The notes under the pieces were generated by a model that saw only the letters and a program-made list of their open reading frames with translations, was not told where the DNA came from and did not search any database. Both the position numbers and the translations under genes were made by a program. From Micromonospora halophytica (lineage in GTDB: Bacteria; Actinomycetota; Actinomycetes; Mycobacteriales; Micromonosporaceae): a DNA stretch of 64,000 nucleotides. The stretch spans positions 160,241-224,240 of the forward strand of contig NZ_FMDN01000001.1 in NCBI RefSeq assembly GCF_900090245.1, written 5' to 3'. The stretch's first letter is position 1. Every line of letters begins with the position of its first letter. Positions 45,264 through 55,490 of this stretch are shown one piece after another.

Positions 45264-46351
45264 CTCGCCACCTCCTGCGCGTCCGGGCCCGCCGTCGCCG
45301 CCGGGTCCACGGTCTCGTCCCCGTCCGCCGCGACCGCGCGCTGCGCCGGTGCGGGCGCGGTCACCGGGCCGCTCTCCGGGAAGTGGCAGGCGGTGGCCTG
45401 CCGGCCGCCGTCGCGCGGCACCAGGGCCGGCTCCTCGGTGGCGCAGACGTCCCGGGCCTTCCAGCAGCGGGTACGGAACCGGCAGCCCGACGGCGGGTCC
45501 AGCGGCGTCGGGACGTCCCCGGTGAGCCGGATGCGCCCGCCCGGGCCGAGGGTGGTCACGTCCGGAATCGCCGAGAGCAGGGCCCGGGTGTACGGGTGCT
45601 GCGGGCGCTCGTAGATATCGGCGCGGTCACCGAGCTCGACGATCCGGCCCAGGTACATGACGGCGACGCGGTGGCAGAAGTGCCGCACCACGGCCAGGTC
45701 GTGGGCGATGAAGACGAACGCCAGCCCGAGGTCCCGTTGCAGGTCCCGGAGCAGATTGACGACCTGCGCCTGGATCGAGACGTCGAGGGCGGAGACCGGC
45801 TCGTCGGCGACGATCAGCTTCGGCCGCAGCGCCAGCGCCCGGGCGATGCCGACGCGCTGGCGCTGACCGCCGGAGAACTCGTGCGGGTACCGGTTGTAGT
45901 GCTCGGGGTTGAGCCCGACCAGCTCCAGCAGCTCCTGCACCCGCTGCTTTACGCCGCCGGGCGGGTCGATCCCGTTGACCTGCAACGGCATCGCCACGAT
46001 CCGGCCCACCGTGTGCCGGGGGTTCAACGAGGCGTACGGGTCCTGGAAGATGATCTGGAGGTCCTGCCGCAGCGGCCGCAGCGCACGTCGCCCGGCGTGG
46101 GTGATGTCCCGCCCGGCGAACTCGATCGTCCCCGCCGTGGGTTCCAGGAGCCGGACCAGCATCCGGCCGGTGGTGGTCTTGCCACAGCCGGACTCCCCGA
46201 CCAGGCCGAGGCTCTCCCCCGGCCGCACGTCGAAGTCGAGCCCGTCCACCGCCCGGACCAGCCCCCGGCTCCGGAAGCCGGTGCGGACCGGGAAGTGCTT
46301 GGCCAGCCCGCGTACCCGCAGCAGCGGCTCGTCGGCCCTCGTTTCCGTCAT
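45260..46351 (-). CDS. Peptide ABC transporter ATPase (OppF/DppF type)
   Basis: A 363-residue ATPase with Walker [10 protein letters not shown], signature [17 protein letters not shown] and Walker [13 protein letters not shown]. The C-terminal oligopeptide-binding extension carries the cysteine pattern [14 protein letters not shown], as expected for OppF/DppF. It ends with about 40 extra residues rich in alanine and proline. It overlaps both neighbours by four bases, so translation is coupled. Confidence 0.94.
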   Translation of the reverse strand: MTETRADEPLLRVRGLAKHFPVRTGFRSRGLVRAVDGLDFDVRPGESLGLVGESGCGKTTTGRMLVRLLEPTAGTIEFAGRDITHAGRRALRPLRQDLQIIFQDPYASLNPRHTVGRIVAMPLQVNGIDPPGGVKQRVQELLELVGLNPEHYNRYPHEFSGGQRQRVGIARALALRPKLIVADEPVSALDVSIQAQVVNLLRDLQRDLGLAFVFIAHDLAVVRHFCHRVAVMYLGRIVELGDRADIYERPQHPYTRALLSAIPDVTTLGPGGRIRLTGDVPTPLDPPSGCRFRTRCWKARDVCATEEPALVPRDGGRQATACHFPESGPVTAPAPAQRAVAADGDETVDPAATAGPDAQEVAR

Positions 46352-47448
46352 CGGGCCACCCCCGCGTGGGCGACGTCCTCGCGGTAGAGCCGGGCGCGCG
46401 TGTCGGCCGGCAGGTGACAGGCGACCAGGTGTCCGGCCTCTCCCGCTCCGACCAGCGACGGCACCTCGGTCCGCGATCGACCGTCGGTGCGCGCGGCGTA
46501 CCGGCACCGGGGGTGGAACGCGCAGCCCGACGGCAGGTTGATCAGCGAGGGCGGGTTGCCGGGGATCGGCACCAGGTCCGCCGCCGCGTCGCCGTGCAGC
46601 GAGGGCACGCTCGACAGCAACCCCCAGGTGTACGGGTGCTGCGGCCGGCGCAGCACCTGCTCCACGCCGCCCTGCTCGACGGCGCGTCCGCCGTACATCA
46701 CCAGCACGTCGTCGGCGACCTGGGAGACCACCCCGAGGTCGTGGGTGATCAGGATGATCGCCGAGTGGAACTCGGCCTGGAGGTCGGCGAGCAGGTCCAG
46801 GATCTGCGCCTGCACGGTCACGTCCAGCGCGGTGGTGGGCTCGTCGGCGATGAGCAGGTCCGGGTCGTTGACCAGGGCCATGGCGATCATCGCCCGCTGC
46901 CGCATCCCGCCGGAGAACTCGTGCGGGTACTGGTCGAACCGGCGGGCCGGCTGCGGGATGCCGACCCGGCCGAGCATGTCGACCGCCCGGCTGCGCGCCG
47001 CCCGCCGCCCGGCCCGGGGATGGTGCACCCGGTACGCCTCGGCGATCTGCCGTCCGACCGTGTAGTACGGGTGCAGGGCCGACAGCGGATCCTGGAAGAT
47101 CATCGCCATGTCCCGGCCGCGCAGCCGGCGTACCTCCTCCTCGCGGAGGCCGACGAGCTGGCGGCCACCGACGGAGATCTGCCCGGTGATGGTGCTGCGC
47201 TTCGGGTCGTGCAGACCGAGGACGGCCAGCGAGGTGACACTCTTGCCCGACCCGGACTCGCCGACGATGCCGAGCGTGCGGCCACGCTGGACGGCGAAGG
47301 ACACCCCGTCGACCGCGCGCACCACGCCGTCGGCGGTGTCGAAGCGGACCCGCAGGTCGTCCACCCGCAGGTAGGGGTCCTCGCCGGCACGCTGCTGCGG
47401 CACGACCGGCGGGTCGCCCGGTCGCGGCGGCTGTTCCGGACTGTCCAC
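46348..47448 (-). CDS. Peptide ABC transporter ATPase (OppD/DppD type)
   Basis: A 366-residue ATPase with Walker [10 protein letters not shown], signature [16 protein letters not shown] and Walker [13 protein letters not shown], plus the C-terminal [10 protein letters not shown] cysteine segment. It works with the OppF-type ATPase to drive import. It is the first gene of the operon; upstream (47449-47677) the sequence is AT-rich (caaactcacgaggctgaaaa) and must contain the promoter. Confidence 0.94.
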   Translation of the reverse strand: MDSPEQPPRPGDPPVVPQQRAGEDPYLRVDDLRVRFDTADGVVRAVDGVSFAVQRGRTLGIVGESGSGKSVTSLAVLGLHDPKRSTITGQISVGGRQLVGLREEEVRRLRGRDMAMIFQDPLSALHPYYTVGRQIAEAYRVHHPRAGRRAARSRAVDMLGRVGIPQPARRFDQYPHEFSGGMRQRAMIAMALVNDPDLLIADEPTTALDVTVQAQILDLLADLQAEFHSAIILITHDLGVVSQVADDVLVMYGGRAVEQGGVEQVLRRPQHPYTWGLLSSVPSLHGDAAADLVPIPGNPPSLINLPSGCAFHPRCRYAARTDGRSRTEVPSLVGAGEAGHLVACHLPADTRARLYREDVAHAGVAR

Positions 47449-47677
47449 GCCCGCCTCCCCGAAAAGTTTGAAGGTAACCTACAACAAACTCACGAGGCTG
47501 AAAATAAGCTACATGCGGCGGGCTGTCAGGAGACCACAGCGTAACGACTCGACAACACCCCCGCAGCGGCCCTCCAATCGCACCGGAAGTACAGCTGGCT
47601 GAACCCGTCAGGGCGACGATCCGGCCGGAGGAACTGCTGCCCTGACGGATGTCGGTCGGCTCGCCTAGGGTCGGGCC

Positions 47678-49114
47678 ATGACCGAGTTCGACGCGGCCAC
47701 CGCCGCCGTCCAGGCCGCCCTCGACGCGGGCGCCCGGTACGCGGACGCCCGGGTGATGCACCGCCGCTACGAGTCCATGTCGGCCCGCAACGGCGCGATC
47801 GAGGAGCTGACCCGGGACGAGAGCATAGGGCTGGGCGTCCGGGCCCTGGTCGGGTCGAGCTGGGGCTTCGCCGCCGTACCCGACCTGTCGGACGCCGCGG
47901 CCCGCGACGCCGGCCGCCGCGCGGCGGCGATCGCCGCTGCGAGCGCGCGGGTGCCCGGCCCGCCGGTCGACCTGGTGCCCACCGAGGCGGCCGTGGCGAG
48001 CTGGGCCTCCGACTGCCGGATCGACCCGCTCGGCGTCGCCCTCTCCGACAAGGGGGACCTGCTGGTCGGGGCCACCGCGACGATGCGCGAGCACGGCGCC
48101 GACCTCGCCGAAGGGCTCTACCAGATCTGGGACACCGCCAAGTGGTTCGTCTCCAGCGAGGGGCACCGCATCGACCAGCGGATCCGCGAGTGCGGGGGTG
48201 GCATCTCGGCCACCTCCATCGGCGACGGGGAGACCCAACGCCGCTCCTACCCCAGCTACCGCGGCCAGTACGGCACCACCGGCTGGGAGCTGGTCGAGTC
48301 GCTGGGCCTGGCCGCGCACGCCGCCCGGATCGCCGAGGAGTCGCGGGCGCTGCTCACCGCGCCCGAGTGCCCGGCGGGCGAGACCGATCTGATCCTCGGC
48401 GGCGAGCAGCTCGCCCTGCAGATCCACGAGTCCGTCGGGCACGCCATCGAGCTGGACCGGATCCTCGGCTGGGAGGCCGCCTTCGCCGGCACGTCCTGGC
48501 TGGACCTGGCCCGACTCGGCTCGCTGCGCTACGGCTCCGAGCTGATGAACGTCACCATCGACCCGACCATCCCCGGCGCGTTGGGCAGCTTCGGTTTCGA
48601 CGACGAGGGATCCCCGGCGGTGAGGCGGCACGCGGTCCGCGAGGGCCGTTGGGTGGGCGTACTCGCCGGCCGGGACTCGGCCGCCGTCGCCGGCCTGGAT
48701 CACGGCGGCAGCGTACGCGCCGACGGTTGGGCCCGGCTGCCGATGGTGCGGATGACCAACGTGGGCCTGGAGCCGGGGCCGCACACCCTGGACGAGATCG
48801 TCGCCGCCACCGACGACGGGGTGCTGATGGACGTCAACCGCTCCTGGTCGATCGACGACCGGCGGCTGAACTTCCAGTTCGGCTGCGAGATCGGCTGGGA
48901 GGTGAAGAAGGGCCGGCGCGGGCGGATGCTGCGCAACCCGACGTACACCGGCATCGGCCCGCTCTTCTGGCGCTCGATGGACATGCTCTCCTCGGAGACG
49001 GTGGCCTGGGGCACGCCCAACTGCGGCAAGGGCCAGCCCGGCCAGATCGGCCACACCGGCCATCCGGCCGCGCCGGCCCGTTTCCGCGACGTGCGAGTGG
49101 GGGTACGCGCATGA
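47678..49114 (+). CDS. tldD: TldD-type metalloprotease subunit
   Basis: A 478-residue protein with the HExxxH zinc motif (HESVGH, near residue 250) and the conserved C-terminal [10 protein letters not shown] segment with a metal-binding cysteine. TldD and TldE form a heterodimeric protease that degrades unfolded peptides and matures some RiPPs. ATG 47678. The following tldE gene overlaps by four bases (ATGA), so the two are translationally coupled. Confidence 0.93.
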   Translation: MTEFDAATAAVQAALDAGARYADARVMHRRYESMSARNGAIEELTRDESIGLGVRALVGSSWGFAAVPDLSDAAARDAGRRAAAIAAASARVPGPPVDLVPTEAAVASWASDCRIDPLGVALSDKGDLLVGATATMREHGADLAEGLYQIWDTAKWFVSSEGHRIDQRIRECGGGISATSIGDGETQRRSYPSYRGQYGTTGWELVESLGLAAHAARIAEESRALLTAPECPAGETDLILGGEQLALQIHESVGHAIELDRILGWEAAFAGTSWLDLARLGSLRYGSELMNVTIDPTIPGALGSFGFDDEGSPAVRRHAVREGRWVGVLAGRDSAAVAGLDHGGSVRADGWARLPMVRMTNVGLEPGPHTLDEIVAATDDGVLMDVNRSWSIDDRRLNFQFGCEIGWEVKKGRRGRMLRNPTYTGIGPLFWRSMDMLSSETVAWGTPNCGKGQPGQIGHTGHPAAPARFRDVRVGVRA

Positions 49115-50631
49115 CCGAGTTGGACATCGCCGGCCAGGTCGTCGAGCTGGTCCGCCGCCTCGCCGGCCCGGCCGCCGAGGCCGAGGTCACGGTGACCCGC
49201 CGCGACCTGGCGCTGACCCGGTTCGCCAACTCGTTCATCCACCAGAACGTCGCCGAGTCCGGTGTCGGGGTGCGGCTGCGGGTGCACGTCGACGGGCGCA
49301 CGGCCGCCGGCAGCGGCAGCCTGGTCGACACCGACGGCCTGCGCGCGCTGGTCGAACGGACCCTCACCGCGGCCCGGCTCTGCCCGCCCGACCCGGCCTG
49401 GCCCGGCCTGACCCCGCCCGCCCCGGTGCGCTCCGACGGGCGCGTCGACGAGGCCACCGCGTACGCCGAGCCGGACGCGCGGGCCGACCGGGTACGCGGC
49501 TTCGTGGACGCCGTCGGCGGGCTGGAGGCGGCCGGCTACTGCCGCACGTCGTACCGGTCGGGGGCGTTCGCCAACTCGACCGGGCACGCCGCGCTCGGCC
49601 GCGCGGTCGAGGCGGCGATGGACGGCATCGCCCGGGCCGGCGGCGCGGACGGGGTGGCCCGGCTCTGCGTCGACCGGCTCGCCGACCTCGACGGGGCGGC
49701 GCTGGGCGTGCGGGCAGCCGCCAAGGCACGGGCCGCCGCCGACCCGGTCGAGCTGCCGCCGGGCCGGTACGAGGTGGTGCTGGAGCCGGCCGCCGTGGCC
49801 GACCTGCTGCAGAACCTCGCCTGGTACGGCTTCAACGGCAAGCGGTACGCGCAGCGGCAGTCCTTCGCCGAGCCGGGCACCGCCCAGTTCGATCCGACGG
49901 TGACCCTGGTCGACGACCCGTTGCACGGTTCCACCCTCCCGTACGACCTGGAGGGCACCGCCCGGCGGGCGCTCACCCTGGTCGAGGCCGGCATGACCCG
50001 TGCGATGGCGCACGACCGGCGCAGCGGCGCGGAGGTGGGCACGGCCTCGACCGGCCACGGCATGCTCGGCGGGTCCACCTTCGGGCCACTGCCGCACAAC
50101 GTCCGGCTCCTCGCCGAGGCGCGGGTGACCGACGAGGTCGCCGCATCCGGGGGCGGTGTGGCCGCGTCCCGGGGCGGGGGCACGGCGTCCGGCGGTCCGG
50201 GTCGGGTCGACGGCGCGGCCGTTCGTGGTCCGGGCGCCGGTGTCCCGGGTCCGGCCGGCAGCGGCGGAGACGGCCTCCCGGGCGGCGTGGCTCAGGCGGT
50301 GGCCGACGCGGACACGGCGGCCCTGGTCGCCGGGGTGGAGCGGGGGCTGCTGGTCAGCGACTTCTGGTACACCCGGGTGCTCGACCCGAAGAGCCTGGTG
50401 GTCACCGGCCTGACCCGTAACGGGGTGTGGCTGATCGAGGACGGCGTGCCGGTCCGGGCGGTCCGCGACTTCCGCTTCACCGAGTCGTACCCCAAGGCGT
50501 TGGGGCCGGGCCGGGTGCGCGGGCTGGGCCGGCGGCCGGTCCGCCAGCCCGACCGGGTGGACGGCGTCTGGTGGGAGGCGCCGCCGCTGCGGCTGGCCGA
50601 GTGGAACTTCACCGGCGGCGCGTCGGGCTGA
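49111..50631 (+). CDS. tldE: TldE/PmbA-type partner subunit
   Basis: A 506-residue protein of the TldE group, without the zinc motif, ending in the family's [12 protein letters not shown] segment. It complements TldD in the heterodimer. An unusual glycine- and alanine-rich insertion of about 50 residues (roughly 344-394, for example [19 protein letters not shown]) interrupts the region before [12 protein letters not shown], which in TldE normally follows closely. ATG 49111 overlaps tldD. Confidence 0.9.
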   Translation: MTELDIAGQVVELVRRLAGPAAEAEVTVTRRDLALTRFANSFIHQNVAESGVGVRLRVHVDGRTAAGSGSLVDTDGLRALVERTLTAARLCPPDPAWPGLTPPAPVRSDGRVDEATAYAEPDARADRVRGFVDAVGGLEAAGYCRTSYRSGAFANSTGHAALGRAVEAAMDGIARAGGADGVARLCVDRLADLDGAALGVRAAAKARAAADPVELPPGRYEVVLEPAAVADLLQNLAWYGFNGKRYAQRQSFAEPGTAQFDPTVTLVDDPLHGSTLPYDLEGTARRALTLVEAGMTRAMAHDRRSGAEVGTASTGHGMLGGSTFGPLPHNVRLLAEARVTDEVAASGGGVAASRGGGTASGGPGRVDGAAVRGPGAGVPGPAGSGGDGLPGGVAQAVADADTAALVAGVERGLLVSDFWYTRVLDPKSLVVTGLTRNGVWLIEDGVPVRAVRDFRFTESYPKALGPGRVRGLGRRPVRQPDRVDGVWWEAPPLRLAEWNFTGGASG

Positions 50632-50647
50632 CGGCCCCGCCGACGGG

Positions 50648-50685
50648 CCGCCGGCCGGGGTTGCGACCGCCGGCCGGGGTTGCGA
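50648..50685. repeat. Two tandem 19-bp repeats
   Basis: The unit ccgccggccggggttgcga occurs at 50648-50666 and again at 50667-50685, just past the tldE stop. A third partial copy follows. It starts a gene-free stretch. Confidence 0.7.
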
Positions 50686-50786
50686 CCGCCGGAGGCAGGG
50701 ACCCGGGAGGTAGAGCATCCGCCGGGTACAGGCCGAGGGGGTAGGCATCCGCCCGGTTCAGGGGAACTCAGGGTAGGCATCAGCTG

Positions 50787-50864
50787 GCTACCGACTTGAT
50801 CGCATGAATGGATCGCCTCGACGGACGATGTCGCCTGATCCATCCGTGCGATCAGGTCGGTAGC
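50787..50864. repeat. Long imperfect palindrome (family C, copy 1)
   Basis: Arms at 50787-50814 and 50837-50864 are complementary over 28 bases with three mismatches. The arm begins gctaccgacttgatcgca and ends atggatc. A closely related palindrome lies at 58316-58421, so the two are copies of a dispersed repeat. Confidence 0.75.
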
Positions 50865-50929
50865 GTGCTCGCCCCTCCTCCGGATCCCCGTGGACACGGG
50901 CCGCCGGGCCGGCGTGGCCGCCATGCCGC

Positions 50930-51180
50930 AGGGCCCGCCAGACCAGACCCGCCAGGCCTCCAGGCCACCGGGCCGCCAGACCACTGGGCCGCCGGGCCGC
51001 CGGACCACCGGGCTGCCGGGCTGCCGGGCCGCCAGAACGCCGGGCCGCCGGGCCGCCAGAACGCCAGAACGCCAGAACGCCGGGCCGCCGGGCCGCAGGA
51101 CCACCGGGCTGCCGGGCTGCCGGGCCGCCAGAACGCCGGGCCGCCGGACCACCAGAACGCCGGGCCGCCGGGCCGACATG
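50930..51180. repeat. Degenerate GC-rich minisatellite
   Basis: Short units such as gccgggccgccagaacgcc recur many times. A segment of about 47 bases beginning ggaccaccgggctgccgggc occurs twice, 96 bases apart (near 51002 and 51098). Any protein read from it would be a proline-, glycine- and arginine-rich repeat. It looks like slippage-prone non-coding sequence. Confidence 0.65.
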
Positions 51181-51510
51181 ACTGCCGCGCCGCGCTGGCG
51201 GGCGACGCAATGGCACCGGCGAGTCGCGCAAGCCGGTCACCGGAAACTGCGCACCGGTCACCGACCACGGACGGCGACCGGAAGATTGATCATGGTCCGG
51301 GTCTTTCCAAGCTGCGGGACACACGGGACACTGCGTTGCGCGGCCGGGCCGTGAAGATCGGCGTAACGTGTGTCACCTAGCTGCGCCGATTTGCCGGTGC
51401 GGCCGTTGGTGTGCGCAAGACGTGGCAGTGGACGCGCCTCTGGCCGGTCCGCTGACCGGTACGGAATGTGATCCGCCGCCCGTAAGGGCCCCGTCAGGGA
51501 GACGACTCGA

Positions 51511-52317
51511 ATGACTTCAACGGCAACGAAGCCGCGGGGGGCGCGGGCACGCGCCGCGATCGCGGCGAAGACGTTGCGGACCGACCGCTGGTGGCTCGCC
51601 CCACTGCTGACCGTCGTCGGCCTCACCGCCTGGGTCGCGTACGCGACGGTCCGGGTCTTCATGCACAAGTGGTACTGGGTCGACGCGTACCACTACCTGA
51701 CCCCGTTCTACTCCCCCTGCGTGACCGACCGGTGCGTCGAGGGCGCCTCGCACTTCGGCCGTTTCCTGCCCGGCTGGTGGATCATCCCGGACGCGGCGCT
51801 GACCCTGCCGTTCCTGCTGCTGTTCCGGCTGACCTGCTACTACTACCGCAAGGCGTACTACCGGTCGTTCTGGCTGTCGCCGCCGGCCTGCGCGGTGCCG
51901 GACGGGCACAAGGCGTACAGCGGGGAGACCCGGTTCCCGCTGCTCGGGCAGAACCTGCACCGCTACTTCTTCTACGCCGCCGCCATCATCTCGCTGATCA
52001 ACACCTGGGACGCGATCCTGGCGTTCCACTCCCCGAAGGGCTTCGGATTCGGGCTGGGCAACATCATCCTGCTGGTCAACGTGGTGATGCTCTGGGCGTA
52101 CACGATCTCGTGCCACTCCTGCCGGCACATCATCGGCGGCCGGCTCAAGCACTTCTCCAAGAGCCCGGTGCGGTACAAGGCGTGGACGTTCGTGTCCAAG
52201 CTGAACGTCCGTCACATGCAGCTCGCCTGGATCACCCTCGGCACCCTGGCCCTCACCGACTTCTACGTCATGGCGGTCGCGGCCGAGTGGATCTCCGACC
52301 TGCGGTTCATCAACTAG
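51511..52317 (+). CDS. sdhC: Succinate dehydrogenase membrane subunit
   Basis: A 268-residue protein with about five membrane segments and conserved histidines and cysteines (SCHSCRHIIGG near residue 205). It resembles the single large cytochrome-type anchor of actinobacterial Sdh1 (M. tuberculosis Rv0249c). It anchors the flavoprotein and iron-sulfur subunits and passes electrons to menaquinone. ATG 51511; the flavoprotein gene follows after 14 bases. Confidence 0.88.
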   Translation: MTSTATKPRGARARAAIAAKTLRTDRWWLAPLLTVVGLTAWVAYATVRVFMHKWYWVDAYHYLTPFYSPCVTDRCVEGASHFGRFLPGWWIIPDAALTLPFLLLFRLTCYYYRKAYYRSFWLSPPACAVPDGHKAYSGETRFPLLGQNLHRYFFYAAAIISLINTWDAILAFHSPKGFGFGLGNIILLVNVVMLWAYTISCHSCRHIIGGRLKHFSKSPVRYKAWTFVSKLNVRHMQLAWITLGTLALTDFYVMAVAAEWISDLRFIN

Positions 52318-52331
52318 AGGGCGCCCCGGAC

Positions 52332-54260
52332 ATGACCAATACCACTCGCATCGAACGACACCACTACGACGTCGTCGTGATCGGGGCCGGCGGCGCCGGC
52401 CTGCGCGCGGCGATCGAGGCCCGGCTGGCCGGCAAGAAGACCGCGATCATCTCCAAGTCGCTCTTCGGCAAGGCGCACACCGTGATGGCCGAGGGCGGCG
52501 CGGCGGCCGCCATGGGAAACGTGAACAGCCGGGACAACTGGCAGGTGCACTTCCGCGACACCATGCGCGGCGGCAAGTTCCTCAACAACTTCCGGATGGC
52601 CGAGCTGCACGCGAAGGAGTCGCCGCAGCGGATCTGGGAGCTGGAGACGTATGGCGCGCTCTTCGACCGCACCAAGGACGGGAAGATCTCCCAGCGCAAC
52701 TTCGGCGGTCACGAGTACCCGCGGCTGGCGCACGTCGGCGACCGGACCGGCCTGGAGCTGATCCGCACCCTCCAGCAGAAGATCGTCTCCCTCCAGCAGG
52801 AGGACAAGCGGGACCACGGCAGCTACGAGGCGCGGATCAAGGTCTTCGCCGAGACGACCATCACCGAGTTGCTGCTCGACGGTGACCGGGTCGCCGGGGC
52901 GTTCGGCTACTACCGGGAGTCCGGCGAGTTCGTCCTCTTCGAGGCGCCCGCGGTGGTGCTGGCCACCGGCGGCGTCGGCCGGTCGTACAAGGTCACCTCG
53001 AACTCGTGGGAGTACACCGGGGACGGGCACGCGTTGGCGCTGCGCGCCGGGGCCACCCTGATCAACATGGAGTTCCTCCAGTTCCACCCGACCGGCATGG
53101 TCTGGCCGCCCTCGGTGAAGGGCATCCTGGTCACCGAGTCGGTGCGCGGTGACGGTGGCGTGCTGAAGAACTCCGACGGCAAGCGGTTCATGTTCGACTA
53201 CGTCCCGGACGTGTTCCGCAAGCAGTACGCGGACAACGAGGCCGAGGCGGACCGCTGGTACTCCGACCCGGACAACAACCGGCGTCCGCCGGAGCTGCTC
53301 CCCCGCGACGAGGTCGCCCGCGCGATCAACAGTGAGGTCAAGGCCGGTCGGGGTACGCCGGCCGGCGGCGTCTACCTGGACATCGCCTCCCGGCTGCCGG
53401 CCGAGGAGATCCGCCGCCGCCTGCCGTCGATGTACCACCAGTTCAAGGAGCTGGCCGACGTCGACATCACCAAGGAGCCGATGGAGGTCGGCCCGACCTG
53501 TCACTACGTGATGGGCGGCGTCGAGGTGGACCCGGACTCGGGGGCCGCGTACGGCACCGTGCAGGGGCTGTTCGCCGCCGGTGAGGTGTCCGGCGGCATG
53601 CACGGCTCCAACCGGCTGGGCGGCAACTCCCTGTCCGACCTGCTGGTCTTCGGCAAGCGGGCCGGTGGGCACGCGGCGTCGTACACCGATCAGCTGACCG
53701 CCCGCCCGAAGGTGTCGGTCGGCGCGGTGGAGACCGCCGTGGAGACGGCGCTGGCGCCGTTGCAGCGGGACACCGGCGAGAACCCGTACAGCCTCCAGCA
53801 GGATCTCCAGGCGGTGATGGGAGATCTGGTCGGGATCATCCGGCGCGAGGGCGAGCTGGTGGACGCCTTGAGCCGGCTGGCGGAGCTGCGCGAGCGGGTG
53901 GCGAAGGTCAGCGCGAGCGGCGGCCGGCGCTACAACCCCGGCTGGCACCTGGCCCTGGACCTGCGCAACATGCTGGTGGTGTCGGAGTGCACCGCGAAGG
54001 CGGCGCTGGAGCGGCAGGAGTCCCGCGGCGGGCACACCCGGGAGGACTTCCCGACCATGGACCCGAAGTGGCGGCGGGTGAACCTGGTCTGCGCGCTGGA
54101 CGGCGACACGGTGCGCCTGACGCACAAGCCGCTGCCGAGGATCCGGCCGGAGCTGATCAACCTGTTCGACCGCGCGGAACTGGCCAAGTACCTGACCGAC
54201 GAGGAGCTCGCCGAGTTCGACGCCCTCGCTGCCGACGCTCACGCTGAGAAGGAGCGCTGA
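52332..54260 (+). CDS. sdhA: Succinate dehydrogenase flavoprotein subunit
   Basis: A 642-residue flavoprotein with the FAD-binding motif VVIGAGGAGLRAA near residue 18, the flavin-attachment histidine in KAHTVMAEGG (H49), and catalytic segments HPTGMVWPPS and GGMHGSNRLGGNSLSD. It oxidises succinate to fumarate. It belongs to the Sdh1 type (M. tuberculosis Rv0248c). ATG 52332; sdhB follows three bases after the stop. Confidence 0.95.
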   Translation: MTNTTRIERHHYDVVVIGAGGAGLRAAIEARLAGKKTAIISKSLFGKAHTVMAEGGAAAAMGNVNSRDNWQVHFRDTMRGGKFLNNFRMAELHAKESPQRIWELETYGALFDRTKDGKISQRNFGGHEYPRLAHVGDRTGLELIRTLQQKIVSLQQEDKRDHGSYEARIKVFAETTITELLLDGDRVAGAFGYYRESGEFVLFEAPAVVLATGGVGRSYKVTSNSWEYTGDGHALALRAGATLINMEFLQFHPTGMVWPPSVKGILVTESVRGDGGVLKNSDGKRFMFDYVPDVFRKQYADNEAEADRWYSDPDNNRRPPELLPRDEVARAINSEVKAGRGTPAGGVYLDIASRLPAEEIRRRLPSMYHQFKELADVDITKEPMEVGPTCHYVMGGVEVDPDSGAAYGTVQGLFAAGEVSGGMHGSNRLGGNSLSDLLVFGKRAGGHAASYTDQLTARPKVSVGAVETAVETALAPLQRDTGENPYSLQQDLQAVMGDLVGIIRREGELVDALSRLAELRERVAKVSASGGRRYNPGWHLALDLRNMLVVSECTAKAALERQESRGGHTREDFPTMDPKWRRVNLVCALDGDTVRLTHKPLPRIRPELINLFDRAELAKYLTDEELAEFDALAADAHAEKER

Positions 54261-54263
54261 GGA

Positions 54264-55364
54264 ATGGGCAACAACGGTTCCCCGGCGGCCGGCAAGCCGG
54301 CCGCGAAGCGACAGTTCCGCATCTGGCGGGGCGACGAGACCGGCGGTGACCTGCAGGACTACATGGTCGAGGTGAACGAGGGCGAGGTGGTCCTCGACGT
54401 CATCCACCGGCTCCAGGCCACCGACGCGCCCGACCTGGCCTGCCGCTGGAACTGCAAGGCGGGCAAGTGCGGCTCCTGCTCGATGGAGATCAACGGTAAG
54501 CCACGGCTGAGCTGCATGACCCGGATGTCCACCTTCGAGGAGGGCGAGACGGTCACGGTCACCCCGCTGCGCACCTTCCCGGTCATCCGGGACCTGGTCA
54601 CCGACGTCTCCTTCAACTACGAGAAGGCGCGGGAGACGCCGGCGTTCGCGCCGCCGCCGGGGGTGGCCCCGGGCGACTACCGGATGCAGCAGGTCGACGT
54701 GGAGCGCTCGCAGGAGTTCCGCAAGTGCATCGAGTGCTTCCTGTGCCAGAACGTCTGCCACGTCATTCGTGACCATGAGGAGAACAAGCAGTCCTTCTCC
54801 GGCCCGCGGTTCTTCATCCGCGCCGCCGAGCTGGACATGCACCCGCTGGACGCGAAGACCGACCGCAAGGAGTACGCGCAGGCGGAGCAGGGCCTGGGCT
54901 ACTGCAACATCACGAAGTGCTGCACGGAGGTCTGCCCCGAGCACATCAAGATCACTGACAATGGGATCATCCCCATGAAGGAGCGGGTCGTCGACCGCAG
55001 GTACGATCCCCTCGTGTGGCTTGGTAGCAAGATCTTCCGTCGGGGTGACACGCCCCAGAGCACCGCGAGCAGCGCGGGGAAGGAGTCCGTGGTGCACAGC
55101 GGCGCTCGTCAGGCTGGGGTTCACTCGCACGCGGGAGGGTCGCACGACCCGGCCGCCGAGGTGCAGGCCCAGAAGGGCGTGAACTGGCACCGCGAGGTCC
55201 CGCACCCGACCGCCCCGGCGGTGGACGCCAGCGGCAAGCTGCCGCTGACGGAGCTGACCTTCGACCGCGCGGCGGCGCCGTCGCCGTTCGGTGACGACGT
55301 CACCTTCCCGCTGCCTCCGGAGCACCTCAACTTCGCTCACCCGAGCCAGGACGAGAAGCACTGA
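54264..55364 (+). CDS. sdhB: Succinate dehydrogenase iron-sulfur subunit, extended
   Basis: A 366-residue protein. The N-terminal 250 residues are a complete SdhB: 2Fe-2S ligands at C64, C69, C72 and C84, then CIECFLCQNVC and CCTEVCPEHI for the other clusters. A C-terminal extension of about 115 residues, not typical of the family (about 250 residues), is rich in serine, alanine, histidine and proline (HSGARQAGVHSHAGGSHDP). It is the last gene of the sdh operon, followed by a hairpin. Confidence 0.95.
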   Translation: MGNNGSPAAGKPAAKRQFRIWRGDETGGDLQDYMVEVNEGEVVLDVIHRLQATDAPDLACRWNCKAGKCGSCSMEINGKPRLSCMTRMSTFEEGETVTVTPLRTFPVIRDLVTDVSFNYEKARETPAFAPPPGVAPGDYRMQQVDVERSQEFRKCIECFLCQNVCHVIRDHEENKQSFSGPRFFIRAAELDMHPLDAKTDRKEYAQAEQGLGYCNITKCCTEVCPEHIKITDNGIIPMKERVVDRRYDPLVWLGSKIFRRGDTPQSTASSAGKESVVHSGARQAGVHSHAGGSHDPAAEVQAQKGVNWHREVPHPTAPAVDASGKLPLTELTFDRAAAPSPFGDDVTFPLPPEHLNFAHPSQDEKH

Positions 55365-55381
55365 GCAGCACGACGACATTC

Positions 55382-55418
55382 GACGGGGGGCTCGCGGCTG
55401 ACGCTGCGGCCCCCCGTC
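55382..55418 (+). terminator. Hairpin after the sdh operon
   Basis: A 10-bp perfect stem (gacggggggc, 55382-55391, with 55409-55418) closes the sdh transcript; the mutT-like gene converges from the other side. Confidence 0.7.
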
Positions 55419-55490
55419 CCCTTTCCGCCCCCCTGCCGCATTCCGCCCACCCCGCCGACACCACGACCCGGGGGGCCGGGGTGGGGTGGG

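Larger units (their letters stand above)
50632..51510. other. Gene-free repeat-rich stretch before sdhC
   Basis: No gene is convincing in about 880 bases. All long frames here are low-complexity proline/glycine/arginine shadows. The stretch holds a tandem repeat (50648-50685), the family C palindrome (50787-50864), a minisatellite-like tract (about 50930-51180), and then AT-richer sequence (51270-51510) that should contain the sdhC promoter, including an inverted pair atcggcg / cgccgat near 51357-51391. Confidence 0.6.

Noticed and set aside
45260..49063. Very long minus-strand frame spanning the ABC ATPase genes and the tldD antisense strand
   Set aside because: It is a fusion of the true OppF-type gene with antisense frames. 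The true gene starts at 46351 with a good start and conserved sequence.
50788..51380. Several overlapping frames of 100-190 codons in the repeat-rich stretch
   Set aside because: They translate the GC-rich minisatellite into proline/glycine/arginine repeats, in several frames and both strands, without start signals.
52314..55379. Minus-strand frame of about 1000 codons antisense to sdhA and sdhB
   Set aside because: Shadow of the sdh genes, which have unmistakable cofactor motifs.
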